From the NCBI GenBank assembly GCA_029820915.1, contig JALGUI010000016.1:1-16643 (forward strand): a stretch of DNA of 16,643 bases, in the 5' to 3' direction. The notes beneath the pieces are model-generated. The model saw only the letters and a list, made by a program, of their open reading frames with translations, was not told where the DNA came from and did not search any database. Below are positions 7,553 through 15,012 of this stretch, one piece after another (position 1 is the first letter of the stretch; every line of letters starts with the position of its first letter). The stretch is from Candidatus Zipacnadia bacterium (GTDB lineage: Bacteria; Armatimonadota; Zipacnadia; Zipacnadales; UBA5352). The translations under genes were made by a program, and so were the position numbers.

Positions 7553-8938
7553 GTGCTGGAACTGCGCAGCGATCTCATCGCCGCGGTGGACCAGGTCCCG
7601 GCCGTCAACTGCCAGCTCATCATCCGCAGCGAGCTTCTGGAGCTTCCCTATCTCGACCTGCTCGCGCGCCTGCAACAGGAGGCCGAGGAGAATCCGGCGA
7701 TGGAGCTGGAGTTGGGCCCGCAGCCGGAGGAGATCCCGATCACCGCGCCATCCTGGGAGTCGGGGCGCTCGGCCGATGACGGGCCGCCGAGCGACCCGGT
7801 GTCGCGCGCCCCGGCCGACTACGACCTGCGCGACGAGCTGCACCGCCGCGCAGGCTGGGTCACGAGTGGCGCGCAGCGCGAGATCGCCGCGTTCCTGATC
7901 GAGAACATAGACGGGCGCGGCTATCTCGCCACCAGCGTTCTCGACGCGGCCTACGAGCTTGGCGTGGCGCCCTCAGAGGTCGAGGAGGCCCTGCGCGCGG
8001 TGCAGCGGGTGGCGCCGCCGGGGGTCGGCGCGCGCGACCTGCACGAGTGCCTGCTGCTGCAGCTTGCGGCGCTGCCGGACCTGCCGGCGGGAGATCGCCG
8101 GCGATCTCATGTGCGCGCGGTCGTCGAGCACTGCCACGAGGCCATGGAGGCGGGCGGGTGGCAGGAGCTGCGGCGCAGGCTGGGACTGACCCGGGCCGAG
8201 CTCGACGAGGCGCTCGACATCATCCGCGGCGATCTCGCGCCCTACCCGGGCGAGCAGTTCCGCCCGCACTGGCACTCGCTGCTGCCCGCGGGCCGCCACA
8301 CCATGCAGCCGGACGTGATCCTGCGGCTCGATGGGGACGAGATCGAGGTGGAGCTGACCACCTCGCGCGCCGTGAGCCTGCGCGTGGCGGAGGCCTACGA
8401 GCGGCTCGACCGGCGCATGCGCACGATGAGCCTGCGCGCCGACGACGAGGCGACCATGCGGGCGCGCGGACAGGTGCGCGCGGCGCGGCAGATGATCTGG
8501 TCGCTGCAACAGCGCGAGCGCAGCCTGTACCGCATCAGCCGCGCCATCGTCCGCCAGCAGCGCGACTTCATCCTGCACGGCCCGCTGCACCACCGGCCGC
8601 TCACCCACAAGCGCATCTCGGAGGTCACGGGCCTGCACGAATCGACGGTCTCGCGCGCGACCATGGGCAAGTTGGTCATGATGCCCGCCGAGGCGGGGCC
8701 TCGGAGGGGTGACAGCGTGCCATTCTGCGTGTTCTTCGACGACGCCCTGCCCGCCAAGACGGTGCTCAGGAGCTTGGTGGCGGGGGAGGACCCGTACGCC
8801 CCCCTGACCGACGAAGAACTCCAGGGCCTGATGCGCGGCGAGGGCTTCGTGGTAGCCCGCCGCACCGTGAACAAGTACCGCAGGGCGCTGGGGATTCCGG
8901 CTTCGGGCGAGCGGCGACGGATGCACCTGGCAGCGTGA
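7553..8938 (+). CDS. rpoN: RNA polymerase sigma-54 factor RpoN
   Basis: Sigma-54 directs RNA polymerase to -24/-12 promoters and needs ATP-driven enhancer-binding activators to open DNA. The 461 residues are typical. The N-terminal activator-contact region (1-50) contains LQQEAEENPAMELE; this is followed by an acidic linker and the core-binding region. The HTH is near 350-372 (LTHKRISEVTGLHESTVSRATMGK, given in its parts LTHKRISEV, TGLHESTVSR), and the RpoN box ARRTVNKYRR is at 435-444. The start is GTG, with AGAAGGAG about ten bases upstream. It is the third gene of the fliG block, and a canonical sigma-54 promoter begins 15 bp after its stop. Expression could come from the sigma-54 promoter at 5419, giving autoregulation, and from the sigma-28-like site at 7478. 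Confidence 0.96.
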   Translation: MLELRSDLIAAVDQVPAVNCQLIIRSELLELPYLDLLARLQQEAEENPAMELELGPQPEEIPITAPSWESGRSADDGPPSDPVSRAPADYDLRDELHRRAGWVTSGAQREIAAFLIENIDGRGYLATSVLDAAYELGVAPSEVEEALRAVQRVAPPGVGARDLHECLLLQLAALPDLPAGDRRRSHVRAVVEHCHEAMEAGGWQELRRRLGLTRAELDEALDIIRGDLAPYPGEQFRPHWHSLLPAGRHTMQPDVILRLDGDEIEVELTTSRAVSLRVAEAYERLDRRMRTMSLRADDEATMRARGQVRAARQMIWSLQQRERSLYRISRAIVRQQRDFILHGPLHHRPLTHKRISEVTGLHESTVSRATMGKLVMMPAEAGPRRGDSVPFCVFFDDALPAKTVLRSLVAGEDPYAPLTDEELQGLMRGEGFVVARRTVNKYRRALGIPASGERRRMHLAA

Positions 8939-8952
8939 TGCCCGGCGCGAGG

Positions 8953-8968
8953 CGGCACGGTTATTGCA
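8953..8968 (+). promoter_or_regulatory. Sigma-54 (RpoN) promoter of the flgB operon
   Basis: CGGCACGGTTATTGCA matches the sigma-54 consensus TGGCACGNNNNTTGCW at every defined position except the first, with GG and GC ten bases apart. Transcription should begin near 8979, about 40 bases before the flgB ATG at 9020. The site lies between rpoN and flgB, so it heads the rod/MS-ring/export gene series. Confidence 0.9.
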
Positions 8969-9019
8969 GGAGACAGGCGGCGGCCCGCGGTCGGGATGCG
9001 CGGGCCGGAGGATGACGCC

Positions 9020-9406
9020 ATGAGCGATGCCATGATGACGGACCTGACGACCAGGGCGGTGGTGGCCGCGCTGGACGGCACCGCGATGCAGCAGCGGCTG
9101 GCCGCCAACAACCTGGCCAACCTCGAGACGCCCGGCTATCGCGCCCATCACGCCGACTTCGAGGACCGGCTTCGCCAAGCACTGCGTGCCGAGAGGCGGG
9201 GCGACGGCAGGGCTGACCTCGACGAGCTGTCCCCGCACGTGCGCGCCACCGCCGACCCGCCACGGCCCGACGACAACAACGTCAGCATCGAGAGTGAGAT
9301 GACCGGGCTGGCCGAGGCGACCACGCGCTATGAGATACTGACCCGGCTGCTCGATCGGCGCTTCGCGATGATCGGCGTCGCCATCGGCGACGGGAGGGCG
9401 GGCTGA
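9020..9406 (+). CDS. flgB: Flagellar basal-body proximal rod protein FlgB
   Basis: FlgB is one of the proximal rod subunits crossing the periplasm, exported by the flagellar type III system. The 128 residues include the flagellar rod-family signature AANNLANLETPGYRA (about 28-42) and a C-terminal helix MTGLAEATTRYEILTRLL. Both ends pack as helices in the rod. The ATG at 9020 is preferred to the in-frame ATG at 8996 because GGAGG lies eight bases before it and the protein starts at family length. It is the first gene after the sigma-54 promoter at 8953, and flgC begins two bases after its stop. Confidence 0.93.
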   Translation: MSDAMMTDLTTRAVVAALDGTAMQQRLAANNLANLETPGYRAHHADFEDRLRQALRAERRGDGRADLDELSPHVRATADPPRPDDNNVSIESEMTGLAEATTRYEILTRLLDRRFAMIGVAIGDGRAG

Positions 9407-9408
9407 CG

Positions 9409-9831
9409 ATGGGCGTGTTCGACTCGCTGCGAGTGAGTGCATCGGGCCTGCGCGCCGGGCGCACGCGCATGGACGTTATCGCCGAGAACATCGCGAACGT
9501 CGAGACCACGAGATCGCGCGATGGCGGGCCCTACCGGCGGCGCCAGGTGGTGCTCGCGGGGCAGCAGGTGGGGGGAGCGACGCCGCGAGGCGGCCTGCAG
9601 TGCACCGGCGTGCGCGTCGCGGCGGTCGAGAGCGACGACTCGCCGCCGATGCGATTGCACAATCCCAGCCATCCGGACGCCGACGCCGAGGGCTACGTCC
9701 TGCTGCCGAACGTGGACCTGCCCACGGAGATGGCGGACATGATCCTGGCGGCACGCGCGTACGAGGCCAACGCGGCGGCGCTGCGCTCCGGGCGCGACAT
9801 GATCCGCCAGGCGCTGAGCATTCTGGCGTGA
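9409..9831 (+). CDS. flgC: Flagellar basal-body rod protein FlgC
   Basis: FlgC is a proximal rod subunit secreted through the flagellar export gate. The 140 residues show the family pattern: MGVFDSLRVSASGLRAGRTRMD at the start (given in parts MGVFDSLRVSASGL and AGRTRMD), NIANVETT (27-34) followed by PYRRRQVVL, then VLLPNVDLPTEMADMILAARAYEAN leading into the C-terminal helix (parts PNVDLPTEMADMI and AARAYEAN). The ATG lies two bases after the flgB stop, indicating translational coupling, and fliE follows after 14 bases. Nothing unusual was seen. Confidence 0.95.
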   Translation: MGVFDSLRVSASGLRAGRTRMDVIAENIANVETTRSRDGGPYRRRQVVLAGQQVGGATPRGGLQCTGVRVAAVESDDSPPMRLHNPSHPDADAEGYVLLPNVDLPTEMADMILAARAYEANAAALRSGRDMIRQALSILA

Positions 9832-9845
9832 GGTGGTGAGCGGCG

Positions 9846-10199
9846 GTGCGAGTGGACAGCGGCACGATCCCGCTTCCCGTCCGCAACATCGGCGACGCGA
9901 CGCGGCCCCTGCGCACGACCGACGCGCAGCCTGCGCCGCCTCTGGCCGAGCGCGTGGGCGAGGCGGGCGGAACCGATGCGGGGAGCTTCGCCGACCTGCT
10001 GCGTGACGCGTTGCGGCGAGTCAACGAATCGCAGGTCGCCGCGGACCTGGCGGTCGAGCAGGTGGCAACCGGCGAGGCCGACGACCTGCATGACGCCATC
10101 ATAGCGGTGGAGACGGCGGACCTGGCGCTGCGGCTGACCGCGCAGGTGACGCAACGCGCGGTCGAGGCGTACCGCGAGATCTCCCGCATGCAGCTCTAG
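9846..10199 (+). CDS. fliE: Flagellar hook-basal body complex protein FliE
   Basis: FliE is the adaptor between the MS ring/export gate and the rod, and is usually the first protein exported. The 117 residues end in the typical FliE region: SFADLLRDALRRVNESQ, ATGEADDLHDAIIAVE and VEAYREISRMQL. The first 45 or so residues are variable and Pro-rich, as is usual. The start is GTG at 9846, with AGGTGG nine bases upstream; GTG at 9852 is an alternative. It follows flgC by 14 bp and precedes fliF by 50 bp. Confidence 0.93.
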   Translation: MRVDSGTIPLPVRNIGDATRPLRTTDAQPAPPLAERVGEAGGTDAGSFADLLRDALRRVNESQVAADLAVEQVATGEADDLHDAIIAVETADLALRLTAQVTQRAVEAYREISRMQL

Positions 10200-10249
10200 G
10201 CCGGGCGGTGGCATCCGGGACAACCACGCAACACGCGGGCTGAGGGCAG

Positions 10250-11890
10250 ATGCTGGAGCAGCTCAGACGGACCTGGGACGCGCTGGACCGCCGCCGGCAG
10301 ATCTCGCTGGCGGCGCTGGCGCTCGTGATGGTGGGTGGCCTCACGGCTATGGGCATGTGGGCGGCGCGGCCATCATGGGCGGTGCTGTACGGCGAGCTGT
10401 CGCCGCAGGACGCCCAGGCGGTGGTCGAGAGCCTCCAGGAGCAGAATGTGCCCTATCGGCTGGCGGCGGGGGGCACGACGGTGCAGGTGCCGCAGGAGCG
10501 GCTGTACGAGCTGCGGCTGCAGCTCGCGGGCGCCGGGCTGCCCGCCGCCTCCGCGGTCGGCTTCGAGCTGTTCGACCGCACGAGCTTCTCGACCAGCGAC
10601 CTGCAGAACAACGTGAACCTGCAGCGGGCGCTGCAGGGGGAGCTCGAGCGCAGCATCACCACGCTCGACGAGGTGGCGTCCGCGCGCGTGCACCTGGCCA
10701 TGCCCGAGGAGCGGCTGTTCAGCGATCGCCAGGAGCCGGCGAGCGCCTCAGTAGTCGTGGGGCTGGGCGGCCGGCGACTGGGGACGGGCCGGGTGGCGGC
10801 CATTACCCAGCTCGTCGCCGGCGCCGTTCCCGGCCTCGAACCCGACGCGGTGACCGTGGTTGACACGGCCGGTCGCGTGCTGTCGGGCGGCTGGGATGGG
10901 TCCGGCGGGCTGCAGACGATGGCGCAGATCGAGGCGACGCGCGCCTGGGAGGACAGCCTGCGCTCGCACCTGCAGTCGATGCTCGACTCGGTGCTCGGCG
11001 CGCACCAGTCGGTGGTGCGCGTGCAGGCCACGCTGGACTTCCAGAGCCAGCAGCTCACCCGTGAGACGCTCGAGCCCGCGGACGGCACCGGCGTGGTGCG
11101 CCGCGAGGAGATCACGGAGGAGCAGTACTCGGACACGTCGCCCGGGGAGGTCGGAGGGCCGGCCGGGCTGGGCGGCGGTGCCGTGCGCACCTCGGCGGGA
11201 CAGGGCGGCAGCTACGACCACAAGCACGAGAGCCGCGAGTACGAGTACTCGCGGCTGCAGGAGCAGGTGAGCACGCCGCCGGGGCAACTCAAGCGGCTGA
11301 CCGTGGCGGTGGTGATTGACGAGAACCTCGGGACGCCGGTGGCGCAGCAGGTGCAGCAGCTCGTCCAGACGGCGGCGGGCATCGACACCGAGCGCGGCGA
11401 TTGCGTGACCGTCGAGGCCATGACCATCGAGGCCATCAAGGTGGCCGAGGAGGAGGCCAAGCTCGCCGAGGCCGCGCAGGCCGAGCGCGACCGCGAGCGC
11501 ACGATCCAGCGCGGCGTGCGCTACGGCAGCATGGTGCTGGTGCTGGCCATGGTGGCGGCGGCGATGCTGATGCTGTCGCGCCGGCTCGGGTCGCTGCCGG
11601 CGCCACGCGAGGCCGACGTGACGGGCGCGGAGGCCGAGGCCACGCTGGAGCCGCGGAGGTCACGGCCCGCGCCGTCGCCGAGCGACGCCGGGGACGAGGC
11701 GCTTGAGTTCACCCCGACCACCGTCGAGGATCTGCGCACGGCGGCGGGCGAGGGCGCGGCCGCCGATCCCGCCCTGGCCGGGCGGCTGTCGGCACTGGGA
11801 ACCCGGTCCCCGGACGACTTCGCCCGCCAGCTCCGGGGCTGGATGAACCCGGCGGAGGCGCCCGATGGCGCGGAGGATGACGGGGAGTGA
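10250..11890 (+). CDS. fliF: Flagellar M-ring protein FliF
   Basis: FliF builds the inner-membrane MS ring, the platform for rod, export gate and C-ring. The 546 residues include an N-terminal membrane helix (about 20-42, LAALALVMVGGLTAMGMWA), periplasmic ring domains with FELFDRTSFSTSDLQ and RALQGELERSI, the later segment GQLKRLTVAVVIDE, and a second membrane helix (about 424-446, SMVLVLAMVAAAMLMLS). The cytoplasmic tail ends with DDFARQLRGWMN, the type of segment that binds the FliG N-domain. The ATG has GAGGG a few bases upstream. The stop overlaps the fliH GTG start by four bases. FliG, which binds this tail and normally follows it, is encoded in the separate upstream block. Confidence 0.96.
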   Translation: MLEQLRRTWDALDRRRQISLAALALVMVGGLTAMGMWAARPSWAVLYGELSPQDAQAVVESLQEQNVPYRLAAGGTTVQVPQERLYELRLQLAGAGLPAASAVGFELFDRTSFSTSDLQNNVNLQRALQGELERSITTLDEVASARVHLAMPEERLFSDRQEPASASVVVGLGGRRLGTGRVAAITQLVAGAVPGLEPDAVTVVDTAGRVLSGGWDGSGGLQTMAQIEATRAWEDSLRSHLQSMLDSVLGAHQSVVRVQATLDFQSQQLTRETLEPADGTGVVRREEITEEQYSDTSPGEVGGPAGLGGGAVRTSAGQGGSYDHKHESREYEYSRLQEQVSTPPGQLKRLTVAVVIDENLGTPVAQQVQQLVQTAAGIDTERGDCVTVEAMTIEAIKVAEEEAKLAEAAQAERDRERTIQRGVRYGSMVLVLAMVAAAMLMLSRRLGSLPAPREADVTGAEAEATLEPRRSRPAPSPSDAGDEALEFTPTTVEDLRTAAGEGAAADPALAGRLSALGTRSPDDFARQLRGWMNPAEAPDGAEDDGE

Positions 11891-12606
11891 CCGGCGGCGA
11901 CGCACGGCGCGCGCCGTGGCGGTGGCCGAACCTGGACCAGGTGACGGGACCCGGCGGGGAGTTCGTGCCGATGACGCCGGCCGGCGATGCCGCGTCGCGC
12001 CCGGCCGGCGAAGGGGCGGGCGAGGCCGTGCTCGAAGGCGCGCGCGAGGCAGAGAGGCTGGTGGACGCGGCGCGCATACAGGCGGACCAGATCCGCCGCC
12101 AGACCGGCGAGGAGGCGGCGCGCGAGGCCCGCGAGCGGCTGGAGGCGCTCCTGCACGAGACAATCGACGAGCAGGTGGCGATCTTCGAGCAAGCCCGCGA
12201 CGAGCTACTCGGCCAGGTGCGCGCCGCGAGCCGCGAGCGGATGGACGAACTAGAGCGTGAGGTCGCCAGGCTGGTGGCGCAGATGGCCGAGAAGGTCGTC
12301 CGCCGCAAGATCGAGGCGGACGATGCGATAGTGCTCGACGTGGTCCGGGCCGCGCTGGAGAAGGCCGCGGGCGCGAGTCGCATCACGGTGCGCGTGTCCG
12401 GCGCCGACGAGCCCGCGGTCGGCCGGGCGCAGGCGGAGCTGCTGGCGGCGGCCGCCGGCGCCGAGGACCTGGAGATCGTGGCGGACGAGGCCGTCGAGCC
12501 GGGAGGCTGTATCGTGGAGACCGAGCGGGGGCGCTTCGACGCCCGCATCGACACGCAGATCGAGATGCTCGGCGACGAGATCGGGCGCGTCTTGGGCGGG
12601 GACTAG
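11887..12606 (+). CDS. fliH: Flagellar export ATPase regulator FliH
   Basis: FliH is the peripheral stalk-like partner of the export ATPase FliI and docks it to the C-ring and export gate. The 239 residues have a Trp-rich N-terminus, APWRWPNL (Trp11 and Trp13), resembling the Trp motif with which enterobacterial FliH contacts FliN and FlhA. Next comes a long Ala/Arg/Glu-rich helix with small-residue spacing (about 45-130) and a C-terminal domain with VRRKIEADDAIVLDVVRAAL and the end PGGCIVETERGRFDARIDTQ, similar to ATP synthase delta/b-type folds. The GTG start overlaps the fliF stop (GTGA), indicating translational coupling. Unusually, 283 noncoding bases separate it from its partner gene fliI. 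Confidence 0.92.
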   Translation: MTGGDARRAPWRWPNLDQVTGPGGEFVPMTPAGDAASRPAGEGAGEAVLEGAREAERLVDAARIQADQIRRQTGEEAAREARERLEALLHETIDEQVAIFEQARDELLGQVRAASRERMDELEREVARLVAQMAEKVVRRKIEADDAIVLDVVRAALEKAAGASRITVRVSGADEPAVGRAQAELLAAAAGAEDLEIVADEAVEPGGCIVETERGRFDARIDTQIEMLGDEIGRVLGGD

Positions 12607-12672
12607 CGGGTCCTTGCGGGAGTTCGCGTGTCGTCCTGCGGACCTCCCCCGCCGGCGGATACGACGCGCCGG

Positions 12673-12704
12673 CACCCCGGAGATGCTTCGCATCTCGCGT
12701 TCCG
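12673..12704. repeat. Nested hairpin in the fliH-fliI spacer
   Basis: GAGATGC and GCATCTC flank a TTC loop within about 12680-12696, and CCGGA and TCCGG elements lie on either side. Further on, CGTAAAC (12713-12719) recurs inverted as GTTTACG (12749-12755). These structures could stabilise or attenuate the operon transcript between fliH and fliI, or be remnants of an inserted element. Confidence 0.5.
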
Positions 12705-12769
12705 GAGGGGGACGTAAACTGCTTCTTCCTTAACTGCGGGGGTAGCGTGTTTACGCTTCCTTATGCGTT

Positions 12770-12821
12770 CTCCCCCTCTCCGTCCGCAGCTCGCTGCGTC
12801 CGGAGAGAGGGCCAGGGGGAG
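12770..12821. repeat. 52-bp palindromic intergenic repeat (REP-like) before fliI
   Basis: Nested inverted arms are visible: CTCCCCCT (12770-12777) with AGGGGGAG (12814-12821), CTCTCCG (12776-12782) with CGGAGAG (12801-12807), and CGCAGC (12785-12790) with GCTGCG (12793-12798). This resembles dispersed palindromic repeats of the CTCCCCCTCTCC/GGAGAGGGCCAGGGGGAG kind seen in many bacterial intergenic regions. It lies in a spacer in an otherwise tightly packed operon and may be an insertion. Its effect on fliI expression is unknown. Confidence 0.65.
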
Positions 12822-12889
12822 AGGCAAGCCGGCTCGCGGAACGTGCGCCCACTTCTGGAACTCAGCACCAGCCTGGGCGGAGGCGCTCC

Positions 12890-14371
12890 ATGCGGGCGCA
12901 GGACGGTCCCGACATCCTCGAGGGGCTGAGCGACCGGCTGGCCGCGGCGGACACCATCCGCCGCAGCGGGCGGGTCACGCGTTCGGTCGGCATCATCATC
13001 GAGTCGGACGGGCCACCGGCGCAGATCGGTGAGCTGTGCGAGATCGCCACCGGCGATGGCACGATCAGCGCCGAGGTCGTCGGCTTCCGGGACGAGCGGC
13101 TGCTGCTGATGCCACTGGGCGAGACCCGGCGCATCGCGGCCGGCAGCCGCGTGGTGGCGAAGGGGCGGCCGATGATGGTGCCGGTCGGCGAGCGCATGCT
13201 CGGCCGCGTCTTCGACGGCCTGTGCCGGCCACTTGACGGCCGGCCGGCCCCCCCGGCCGACGCCTTCCTGCCGACCGAGGCGCCGCCGCCACAGCCGATG
13301 ACCCGCCGCCGCATCATCCAGCCGCTCACCCTCGGCGTGCGTGCCATCGACGGCGTGCTCACCTGCGGGCGCGGCCAGCGTATCGGCATCTTCTCCGGCT
13401 CGGGCGTGGGCAAGAGCACGCTGCTGGGGATGATTGCGCGCAACACGGCCGCCGACGTGAACGTCATCGGGCTGGTCGGCGAGCGCGGGCGCGAGGTGCG
13501 CGAGTTCGTCGAGGAGATCCTGGGCGAAGAGGGCCTGCGGCGCTCCGTAGTGGTCGCGGCCACCGGCGATCAGCCGCCGCTCGTGCGCCTGCGCGGCGCA
13601 CAGGTCGCCACCACCATCGCCGAGTTCTTCCGGGACCGCGGGCTGGACGTGCTGCTCACGATGGACTCGATCACCCGCGTGGCGTGGGCCCAGCGCGAGG
13701 TGGGCCTCGCCGCCGGCGAGCCGCCGACGCGCAACGGCTACACCCCGTCGGTCTTCGCCGAGCTCCCGCGGCTGCTCGAGCGCAGCGGGATGGCCACGCG
13801 CGGCAGCATCACCGCGCTCTACACGATCCTGGTCGAGGGCGACGACATGACCGAGCCGGTCGCCGACGCCGCGCGCAGCATCCTGGACGGGCACATCGTC
13901 CTATCGCGCGAGCTGGCGAACCAGGGGCACTACCCGGCCATCGACGTGCTGCGCAGCGTCAGCCGGCTGATGGACCAGGTCGTGGACGACGGTCACCGTC
14001 GGGACGCCCGGCGCCTGTGCGAGGCCATGGCCGTCTACGCCGACCACCAGGACCTCATCAACCTCGGCGCGTACGAGGCGGGCAGCAACCCGGACGTAGA
14101 CCGCGCCATCGCGCTGCGCCCGCACGTGCTGTCATTCCTGCGGCAGGAGTCCGGTGACGCGCCGAGCTTCGAGGAGACGCGAGCCGCCCTCGCCGAGGCC
14201 ATCGCACCCCCGGCCGAGCGGCATCCGGCAGTGCCCGACGTGCCCCCCGACCCGGTGTCCGGTCGGCGCCCCCATCTCCCCCACGCGCTGGCGAGCTTCC
14301 AGGCCGCCGCGGAGGCCGCCGGCGGAGCGCCCCGGGACGACGACTCAAGTTCCCCGCACCTCAGCCGATAG
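12890..14371 (+). CDS. fliI: Flagellar protein export ATPase FliI
   Basis: FliI is the cytoplasmic hexameric ATPase of the flagellar type III export system, related to the F1 beta subunit. It shows the N-terminal beta-barrel domain (about 25-95), the Walker A motif SGSGVGKST (169-177), VGERGREVREFVEEI and the Walker B strand LLTMD (255-259), followed by SITRVAWAQREVGLAAGEPP and a C-terminal helical domain with HYPAIDVLRSVSRLM. At 493 residues it is about 50 longer than usual, owing to a Pro/Ala-rich tail from about 437. The ATG has GGAGG six bases upstream. Its last codons and stop overlap a sigma-28-like promoter. It is followed after 61 bp by fliJ. Confidence 0.97.
   Translation: MRAQDGPDILEGLSDRLAAADTIRRSGRVTRSVGIIIESDGPPAQIGELCEIATGDGTISAEVVGFRDERLLLMPLGETRRIAAGSRVVAKGRPMMVPVGERMLGRVFDGLCRPLDGRPAPPADAFLPTEAPPPQPMTRRRIIQPLTLGVRAIDGVLTCGRGQRIGIFSGSGVGKSTLLGMIARNTAADVNVIGLVGERGREVREFVEEILGEEGLRRSVVVAATGDQPPLVRLRGAQVATTIAEFFRDRGLDVLLTMDSITRVAWAQREVGLAAGEPPTRNGYTPSVFAELPRLLERSGMATRGSITALYTILVEGDDMTEPVADAARSILDGHIVLSRELANQGHYPAIDVLRSVSRLMDQVVDDGHRRDARRLCEAMAVYADHQDLINLGAYEAGSNPDVDRAIALRPHVLSFLRQESGDAPSFEETRAALAEAIAPPAERHPAVPDVPPDPVSGRRPHLPHALASFQAAAEAAGGAPRDDDSSSPHLSR
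14345..14371 (+). promoter_or_regulatory. Sigma-28-like promoter spanning the fliI stop codon
   Basis: TCAAGTTC (14345-14352), eleven spacer bases and GCCGATAG (14364-14371) match the FliA/sigma-28 consensus TAAAGTTT-N11-GCCGATAA at 6 of 8 and 7 of 8 positions with exact spacing. The -10 element contains the fliI stop TAG. Predicted transcription starts about 56 bases before fliJ, so it could provide late-class expression of fliJ, the transglycosylase and fliK. Confidence 0.6.
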
Positions 14372-14432
14372 TTAACCGACCTGATAAGCGTGTAACGGGC
14401 TGCGTTGCAGGCGGCCGGCCTGGGGGCCTCGC

Positions 14433-14963
14433 GTGCGCGAGTTCGAGTTCTCACTGCAGACAGCACTGGACCTGAGGCGGCGCGAGGAGGAGGCGGCCCT
14501 ACGCCGCCTCGCTCAGGCCCGCAGGGTCGCCAGCGGCATCCGGGCGGAGCTGCGGGAGACGCAGGGACGGCACGATGACCTCGTCGGCGCCCTGCGCGGG
14601 AGCGGCTTCCCGGGCACGCGCACGCCGGACCTGCAGCTCGGGGACGCTCGCGCTCTGGCGATCGCTCGCGATCTCACGGAAGTCGAGCATGCGCACCGCT
14701 ACCTGGGCGCCCTTCGGCACCTCATGGCGCGACAGCGAGACCGGCTGCAGCAGGCCGACCGCGTGTGCGACCAGCGCCAGACGGAGGTCCTGGCCGCATC
14801 GCGAGCGCGCAAGACGCTCGAGCGGCTCGCCGGGCGGCGGAAGGCCGAGCACCGCACCCGCGAGGCGCGGCGCGAGCGGCGGGAGCTCGACGAGGTGGCC
14901 GTGTGCCGGCATCGCCTGCTGCAGGCCGAAGCCCGGCACGCCGCGCCCGCGGACGACGGGTAG
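14433..14963 (+). CDS. fliJ: Flagellar export protein FliJ
   Basis: FliJ is the coiled-coil central stalk of the FliI hexamer and escorts chaperones to the export gate. The 176 residues start with the family pattern FEFSLQTALDLRRREEE and then form an almost continuous charged helical coiled coil rich in Arg, Glu and Ala. The start is GTG, chosen because family homology begins at residue 1; the upstream GGGGG at 14421 is a poor ribosome site. It follows fliI by 61 bp and precedes the transglycosylase gene by 49 bp. It lies just downstream of the sigma-28-like element. High Arg content follows the base composition. Confidence 0.87.
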   Translation: MREFEFSLQTALDLRRREEEAALRRLAQARRVASGIRAELRETQGRHDDLVGALRGSGFPGTRTPDLQLGDARALAIARDLTEVEHAHRYLGALRHLMARQRDRLQQADRVCDQRQTEVLAASRARKTLERLAGRRKAEHRTREARRERRELDEVAVCRHRLLQAEARHAAPADDG

Positions 14964-15012
14964 TCCCGACCGATAGCGCAATTCAAACAGCCGGTGGGAA
15001 CAGGGAGCAACC

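Noticed and set aside
8996..9019. The earlier in-frame ATG as flgB start
   Set aside because: It lacks a good ribosome site, while GGAGG is spaced correctly for the ATG at 9020.
14388..14412. Sigma-54-like TTGCA in front of fliJ
   Set aside because: No GG is found ten bases before the GC; the nearest GG has the wrong spacing.
14966..14976. A further sigma-28 -10 element (ACCGATAG) before the transglycosylase
   Set aside because: No TCAAG-like -35 element is found 20-21 bases upstream, so it is not supported.
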